A program made the translations under genes and the position numbers. This document shows positions 58,621 to 64,000 of a stretch of DNA of 64,000 nt, one piece after another; the stretch's first letter is position 1; the number at the start of each line of letters is the position of its first letter. The notes below the pieces were generated by a model. The model did no database searches, had not been told where the DNA came from, and saw only the letters and a list, made by a program, of their open reading frames with translations. This DNA comes from Lepidodermella squamata (taxonomy: Eukaryota > Gastrotricha): contig JBLDXI010000015.1 of the NCBI GenBank assembly GCA_047495785.1, positions 1,922,001 to 1,986,000 on the forward strand, read 5' to 3'.

Positions 58621-58759
58621 ATTACAATTTTTAGACGAGAGGGTGGCAGTGACCCAACGAACTGTAAAAAAAACTCCGAACGATCGCAAGGCAGATTTTA
58701 AAATTTCAATTATCACGCTTTTACTTACTTTTATGATAATCACGCGCAGTAAAAAAAAT

Positions 58760-58831
58760 TGGAGATGCCGGGGTTTGAACCCGGGACATCTTACATGCAA
58801 AGCAAGCGCTCTACCACTGAGCTACATCCCC
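58760..58831 (-). tRNA. tRNA-Ala (UGC)
   Basis: The minus strand begins GGGGATGTAGCTCAGTGG, the anticodon loop is TTTGCAT and the T arm is CCGGGTTCAAACCCCGG; the 3' end is A. It includes the usual GGGG acceptor start of eukaryotic tRNA-Ala. Confidence 0.95.
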
Positions 58832-58903
58832 TGTGATTTTAAGGAACATGGACCCTCTTTTAATGGCAGTAGAACTTTATCGAAGTTGGAAAAAGGTTGG
58901 ACG

Positions 58904-58976
58904 AGGTTCCGGCGGGGTTCGAACCCGCGACCTTCTCCGTGTGAAGGAGACGTGATAACCACTACACTACGGAACC
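58904..58976 (-). tRNA. tRNA-Val (CAC)
   Basis: The minus strand begins GGTTCCGTAGTGTAGTGG, the anticodon loop is TTCACAC and the T arm is GCGGGTTCGAACCCCGC. The body is close to the tRNA-Val(UAC) gene at 62457-62530. Confidence 0.95.
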
Positions 58977-59043
58977 TGGATGTAAACGAGGGTTCCCCGT
59001 AAGGTCATTACCCGAAGTTGCGATGAATATAAGAGAAAAATAG

Positions 59044-59115
59044 TTCCCTGACCGGGAATCGAACCCGGGCCGCCGCGGTGAGAACGCGGAATCCTAACCA
59101 CTAGACCATCAGGGA
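59044..59115 (-). tRNA. tRNA-Glu (CUC)
   Basis: The minus strand begins TCCCTGATGGTCTAGTGG, the anticodon loop is TTCTCAC and the T arm is CCGGGTTCGATTCCCGG, as in eukaryotic tRNA-Glu. Confidence 0.95.
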
Positions 59116-59191
59116 GGATGTACCTGGATCCTATAATTGGGATGTGACATTCGTTAGGAATATTAGGATATGACTGTAAAAAAGTTGAAGC

Positions 59192-59265
59192 TGCCCCCTG
59201 TGAGGATCGAACTCACGACCTCCAGATTATGAGACTGGCGCTCTAGCCAACTGAGCCAAGGAGGC
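59192..59265 (-). tRNA. tRNA-Met (CAU), elongator, copy 2
   Basis: Sequence identical to the copy at 57827-57900, but this copy is not followed by the Thr and Arg genes. Confidence 0.95.
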
Positions 59266-60044
59266 GCTATAAAGGATGTATTATAAAAGCAAATACAAAA
59301 ATATCAACCTATGATTAAAAGCTGTGACATATGTAAAAGGGTGACCACAGTCAAAAATGCCCGCTAATATGTACGTCGACATCTTATTCACCAACATTAT
59401 CACAATATTCACTAACGTCTCGCTGCTGAATCTGGAACCTTCAAAGGTCGAGTGTCGAGTCATTCATTTCTATGTCACAAATCATTAACGAGCTATTTAG
59501 GATTTAGGTACAAATAATTCAAGTTACTATATAGAAATATTTTTGCGCATCTGTACTTTTCAACCGATTCAACCGTCTAATACTGCGATTTCTCGATAGA
59601 AAATGAATGGATTGAAATTAAATAGGAGAAAACAGGAAGCAACGTGTTTCAGCCAATAAGTGAGCTTGCACATTTTTTGATTTCAAAAGCATGACCATTT
59701 TCAACGGCGTGGCATTGTTTTGCGCAGGTCAGCAACGTGAGAAATCATGAAACAGGTCTACCTAAATAAAAAACAGGAATTTTAATGAGTTGAAACCGGG
59801 CAAATTCACGTTTTTTAGAGCGGGCGATGTTTTTTAAATGATCGCGTAAATGCGCGGTGGTTGTTTTGCGGTGGAATAGTGTTTAGGATTTTCGGCCAAA
59901 AGAAATAAAAAAGGTTGCGAGCAACAGCAAACTCTGAAAAAATCAGTTTTAAAACTCTTCACTCGAATAGACAATCAAAGGCTGGTTCTGCAATGTGCTT
60001 AGCTTTTAGAGTATTTTTATCGAAATAATTTGACTGATTATTCA
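59266..60044. other. Upstream region of FTCD
   Basis: No gene seen. It should contain the FTCD promoter. An acceptor-like GCTTTTAG ends at 60009, 35 nt before the FTCD ATG. Confidence 0.5.
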
Positions 60045-61918
60045 ATGGCGAAACTAATAGAATGTGTACCCAATTTTTCAGAGGGGAGGTCAAAGGAGGT
60101 AACTCTAATCACATTGTTGTTCAACAGTTTCACACAATACCTATGTTTCTACTTCAAGGTCATTCAAGCTATTTCATCCGCTATTTCCGATACTCCAAAT
60201 GTCAAATTGCTCGATGTCGATCCAGGAACTTCAACCAATCGAACGGTTTACACCTTTGTTGGATCACCGTCTGGATGTGTCGAGGCGGCTTTGGCAGCGG
60301 CTCGAGTGGCTTATCGATTAATCGATATGACAAAACAATCGGGAGAGCATCCCCGCATGGGAGCTCTTGACGTTTGCTTCTCTATCTAAGAAGAAATAAC
60401 AGTTCTAACCATCTACTGCATTTTTCCAGGTTTGCCCATTCGTTCCTTTGAATCCAGAGGATATGGCAATATGCATTCAGTGCGCAAATGAGTTTGGGAA
60501 GCGCCTTTCCGAAGAGCTGAAAGTCCCAGTATATCTCTACAACGAAGCTGTGACTGATCCAAGCAAAGATTACCGCAAAACGCTGCCCCAAATTCGAGCA
60601 GGCGAATACGAAGCCTTTGCTCAGGGGAAGGCATCGAAGCCCGAATGGAAGCCAGATTTTGGACCGACTGATTTCAACGCGCGATGGGGCGCCACCGTTA
60701 CTGGGGCTAGAAAGTTTCTGGTCGCCTACAACATCAATGTTCTTGGAACGAAAGAACAAGCCCACCGCATTGCATTGAACATCCGTGAGCAGGGCCGTGG
60801 TCCTAAGGAGCCGGGTAAGTTCAAGCATCTGCAGGCTATTGGATGGTACCTGGAAGAGGCAGCGATGGCTCAGATTTCGACAAACATTCTCGACTTTGAT
60901 GAAACACCAATGCATCGAGTTTTGGAGGAAAGCAAGCTTGATGCTGCCGAGATGAAAGTTGGCATTGCAGGGTCAGAGCTTGTCGGTCTAGTTCCTCTGA
61001 AAGCAATGCTCGATTGCGCTGAGTACTACATTAAGAAAGAAGGGCTCTTTGTTCTGGAGGAGTCGCAGAAAATTCGCCTGGTTATTGACAGACTCGGCTT
61101 ATCATCGATCAAGCCTTTCAAACCAGAAGAGCGTATCATTGGTATTGAAATCCCTTTGTCTGTTACAATGTAAAGCTTTACTTCTTCCTTCAGAGTATCT
61201 TGTCGGGGCGAATAAGCTTGGGAAATTGGCATCCTTGTCTGTTGCTGATTACGTCAGAAATGTAGCAGCACGCACGCCAGTGCCCGGTGGAGGCTCCGTC
61301 TCAGCAGTAGTTGGTGCAATGGGCGCTGCTTTAGCTACAATGGCGGGCATGCTAACATTCGGAAATCGTAAATTCGAAAAGGTCGATCCTGAAATGCGAA
61401 AATTGATTCCTGAATTCCACGCTGCTATCGCCAAGTGTTTGCCCCTCATTGACGCTGATGCCACGGCATTTGCGGTGAGCTTTCTGTTCAAAATCCTCGT
61501 AATTCAAAATTTCCATCTTGCTTCAATATAGGATTACGTCGAAGCGAATCGCGAATTCAATGCCGTTGCGAAGAGTGGAGACGCAGAGAAAATATCCGCG
61601 GCTGAGAAAAAGCTGAGTGAAGCTGCCTTAAGATCGGTCAAAGTTCCACTGGATCTGGTGCTATTACTGGATTCTTTATGGCAACCTTTGGGCGAGCTTG
61701 CGAAATATGTCAACCCAGTGGCGACGTCTGACGTTCGCGTCGCTGGGCATTGCCTAGCTGCTGCAATTCATGGAGCGGCTGCGAACGTTAACATTAATTT
61801 GCCCAATTTGAGGCAGCGAGATGATGCTTTGGAAGCAAGCTTGACGCTCGGCAAAGTTGCTGACGCTTCTGCGGATAAGAAGCTAGCTCAGGCCCTGAAA
61901 GGTCTTCCCGATGCTTGA
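60045..61918 (+). CDS. FTCD: Formimidoyltransferase-cyclodeaminase
   Basis: Exons 60045-60098, 60159-60371, 60430-61141, 61194-61474, 61532-61918; 548 residues, against 541 in human. This bifunctional enzyme of histidine breakdown moves a formimino group from formiminoglutamate to tetrahydrofolate and then releases ammonia. The formyltransferase part (about 1-330) shows [12 protein letters not shown] at the start, the catalytic-region histidine H82 in [26 protein letters not shown] and [19 protein letters not shown]. After RIIEYLV the cyclodeaminase part begins ([35 protein letters not shown]). Both halves are complete. At the second intron, GTTTGC occurs at both the donor (GAC|GTTTGC) and the downstream exon start. 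The gene is surrounded by tRNA genes. Confidence 0.97.
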
Positions 61919-62456
61919 CCAAAATGATGGCAATAGGATGACTGATACATTTTGATTTAATTACGGACGAAAGCCCTGTGAAAAATCTTGCATCTACTTT
62001 TTTATTCGACAAACGTGAATGTCGAATCATGTGGATTTTACGCTTTCTCGCTTTCTCGAAACATTTCTACGCTTTCTGCCGCTATATTAACGCTTGTATG
62101 ATGTATCGTCGCGTAGAAAATAGGAAGAGATATTAAGGTGCTTTTAGTAATGCCTTTAATCGATAACTCTGGATTCGACTCAAGACGCTAGCGAATAGCG
62201 AATAGAGGTAAATTATTACATAGATGTTAGCGTTAAGAAATTGCTTGGCTATTAAGTTTTCCCCGAATAAAGAAGATTATCGGTATCAAATTTTCAGCGC
62301 CATCCGTGACAAGAAACAAAAAAGGGGACAATTCTTTCTACGAGCATGGTGGCTTTATACAACTTGGATACTTATGTAACTTGGAATGTAATACCGCGCA
62401 CGAGCACTTAGAGGTGCTAATTGACAAGATTGAATTTATCACTGCTCGAAAAAGTA
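61919..62456. other. FTCD 3' region
   Basis: No gene. AATAAA at 62266-62271, about 350 bp after the FTCD stop, is a possible poly(A) signal. Confidence 0.45.
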
Positions 62457-62530
62457 AGGTTCCGGCGGGGTTCGAACCCGCGACCTTCTGCGTGTAAAGC
62501 AGACGTGATGAACCACTACACAACGGAACC
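62457..62530 (-). tRNA. tRNA-Val (UAC)
   Basis: The minus strand begins GGTTCCGTTGTGTAGTGG, with anticodon loop TTTACAC. The T arm GCGGGTTCGAACCCCGC and acceptor stem are the same as in the tRNA-Val(CAC) gene at 58904-58976, suggesting recent duplication with an anticodon change. Confidence 0.93.
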
Positions 62531-62875
62531 TTGATGGAAACAAAACTGCTCGAGCGATTCGAAAATAGGTGAAATATATAAGAATGGAGGAAGAATTCCT
62601 GAATCGGTTATCGAAACCTGGTCGAGTCTCGGAATCCGGGCCACTTGAATATCGTTAGGACGCGCCAAAACAATCACTTTGTTTACTCATTCGATTGGAA
62701 TTTAAGGATTTTAAACGTATTAATGAAGCACCTTCGGCTTTTTTGAGCACTGATAGTAATTTGCATTTACGTTCAAGTGTCGAACGCACTTTCCATAAAA
62801 AATCTATAAATAGTAAAGTGTTATGGCTCGTCGCTAACAATATCAGTTAGGGTCCATTTTTCAAAAAGTTGAAGC
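62531..62875. other. Spacer between tRNA-Val and the second trio
   Basis: 345 bp with no feature that I can identify. Confidence 0.4.
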
Positions 62876-62949
62876 TGCCCCCTGTGAGGATCGAACTCAC
62901 GACCTCCAGATTATGAGACTGGCGCTCTAGCCAACTGAGCCAAGGAGGC
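62876..62949 (-). tRNA. tRNA-Met (CAU), elongator, copy 3
   Basis: Identical in sequence to the other two Met genes. It starts the second Met-Thr-Arg trio, and its flank GCGCTTGTGTTCACCCTT is shared with copy 1. Confidence 0.95.
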
Positions 62950-63020
62950 GCTTGTGTTCACCCTTGATCCTATTCTCCTAATCAATTGGGCATTAAATGA
63001 TTGAGGGAAAAAGAGAGCCG

Positions 63021-63092
63021 AGGCCCAGACGGGGATCGAACCCGCGACCTTCTGTTTACAAGACAGATGCTCTACCACTAAGCTACTGAGCC
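63021..63092 (-). tRNA. tRNA-Thr (UGU), copy 2
   Basis: Same sequence as 57977-58048, with the flank CCGGCTGATAGCTGA also shared. Confidence 0.95.
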
Positions 63093-63162
63093 GGCTGATA
63101 GCTGAAAGTTTTGGTGAATTTTTCCTTTGGAATCGATTGATTCAAGAGGATAAATAAGTTAA

Positions 63163-63234
63163 CGACCCAGATGGGACTCGAACCCACAATCTCCGGCTCC
63201 GGAGGCCGACGCCTTACCATTAGGCCACTAGGCC
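63163..63234 (-). tRNA. tRNA-Arg (CCG), copy 2
   Basis: Same sequence as 58116-58187. Spacing to the Thr gene is about 70 bp in both trios. Confidence 0.95.
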
Positions 63235-63249
63235 GGTGCATGGCTAGCT

Positions 63250-63285
63250 ATTGGCGCTTTAGCCAACTGAGTCAAGGGGGCGCTT
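63250..63285 (-). pseudogene. tRNA-Met 5'-half fragment
   Basis: The minus strand reads GCGCCCCCTTGACTCAGTTG and continues GCTAAAGCGCCAA, matching the acceptor and D arm of tRNA-Met with several substitutions. It stops at the start of the anticodon stem. It directly follows the second trio and keeps the CGCTTGTG flank, so it is the broken start of another repeat unit. Confidence 0.8.
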
Positions 63286-64000
63286 GTGATCAAGAATGTG
63301 AAAAATGCACCACTTATTCTTTAATCGAGATGTTATCTTGGTTTGTTAACTATTGATGCTATGAAAATTTGAAAATCAATTCATATTATCATTAAATTGT
63401 CACCAGCAAAGCAAAGCAATCGTGCAATAGGCCATAAATCGGTTTACCATGAACGCTAGCAAGCTAGCCTCAACTTAGCCTCAACTACATTAATTCGGTC
63501 AAAAAAGTCTAAAACCAGCAGTCAGACCATTTTCACTCGGGCGGCATCGAAAACAATTAATTGCCCCAATAAGTCTCGAAACCACAACCGATACCTTCGA
63601 TAGAGCTTTTTGAAATTATAATGAATAAACGAACAGCCCAAATGTGAAATAGAGTGAGTAGAACCTGTTAACAAAATTTAAAATCACAAAATTTAAAGTT
63701 CGACCATCAGGCGAGTTCTCAGGCCAAGATCCATTCAAATAGTGCAACTAATAGCTTACAAATTGAAGTCTTAATTACTCCAAATCGTTGCTTCCGCACG
63801 TCAATCATAAATATCGAATTAAAAATTCTCATAAATTTATAACCATCCTGCTCTTAATCCACAGATATTTAATATGCGAAAGCTGATTTCTGCGGCAGTG
63901 AAATACATTTATTGATTGCAAGCAAATTGAGTTTGACATAGTTATCGCCTCGTGAGAATTTCGATTATTTCTCGTACTTCTTTGGAATTCTTCAAACATT
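63286..64000. other. Right edge of the window
   Basis: No gene seen; AT-rich sequence with no domain-bearing ORF, tRNA or splice-supported exon. Confidence 0.5.

Noticed and set aside
61026-61232. ORFs in the FTCD exon 3-4 region in other frames
   Set aside because: FTCD splicing explains the sequence; the reading past the exon 3 donor (IEIPLSVTM) is intron.

Overview
The window is nuclear DNA of an invertebrate animal. The genes are split by GT-AG introns, mostly 45-1000 bp, in AT-rich sequence. They encode metazoan proteins such as MCC, CCHCR1, LIN52, MIS18BP1, SSRP1 and a Cys-loop receptor, and the tRNA genes are eukaryotic in form. I cannot name the phylum. All exon models were built by hand from splice consensus plus reading-frame phase, and every multi-exon model closes in frame.

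Left third (1-22 kb): the minus-strand 5' part of a large receptor with a signal peptide, YWTD-like propellers and FN3 domains (ROS1/Sevenless-like, running off the left edge); a complete type I PIP5K; a three-finger C2H2 zinc-finger gene; then a rearranged block around one intact Cys-loop receptor gene, with a decayed paralogue, duplicated exon tails, inverted flanking repeats, a foldback element and a hAT-type MITE with target-site duplication.

Middle (22-46 kb): compact housekeeping genes. EMC8 and SSRP1 lie head to tail on the minus strand, and RANGAP1 and APEX1 lie head to tail on the plus strand; SSRP1 and RANGAP1 diverge from a shared 0.8 kb promoter region. MCC (1009 codons) follows, then CCHCR1 and LIN52 head to tail on the minus strand.

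Right third (46-64 kb): a type II membrane protein resembling a Golgi glycosyltransferase, with a broken inverted copy nearby; a mucin-like secreted protein; MIS18BP1/KNL2 (SANT domain); a small basic protein; a cluster of 12 tRNA genes, including a duplicated Met-Thr-Arg trio, surrounding FTCD.

The most interesting signal is shared by many genes. A 3' splice-site consensus lies just upstream of the start codon, at exactly 11 nt in five genes and 12 nt in two more. In two tight same-strand pairs (SSRP1-EMC8 and LIN52-CCHCR1) an AATAAA is followed about 40-60 nt later by such an acceptor and the downstream ATG. This is the layout expected for spliced-leader trans-splicing and short operons.
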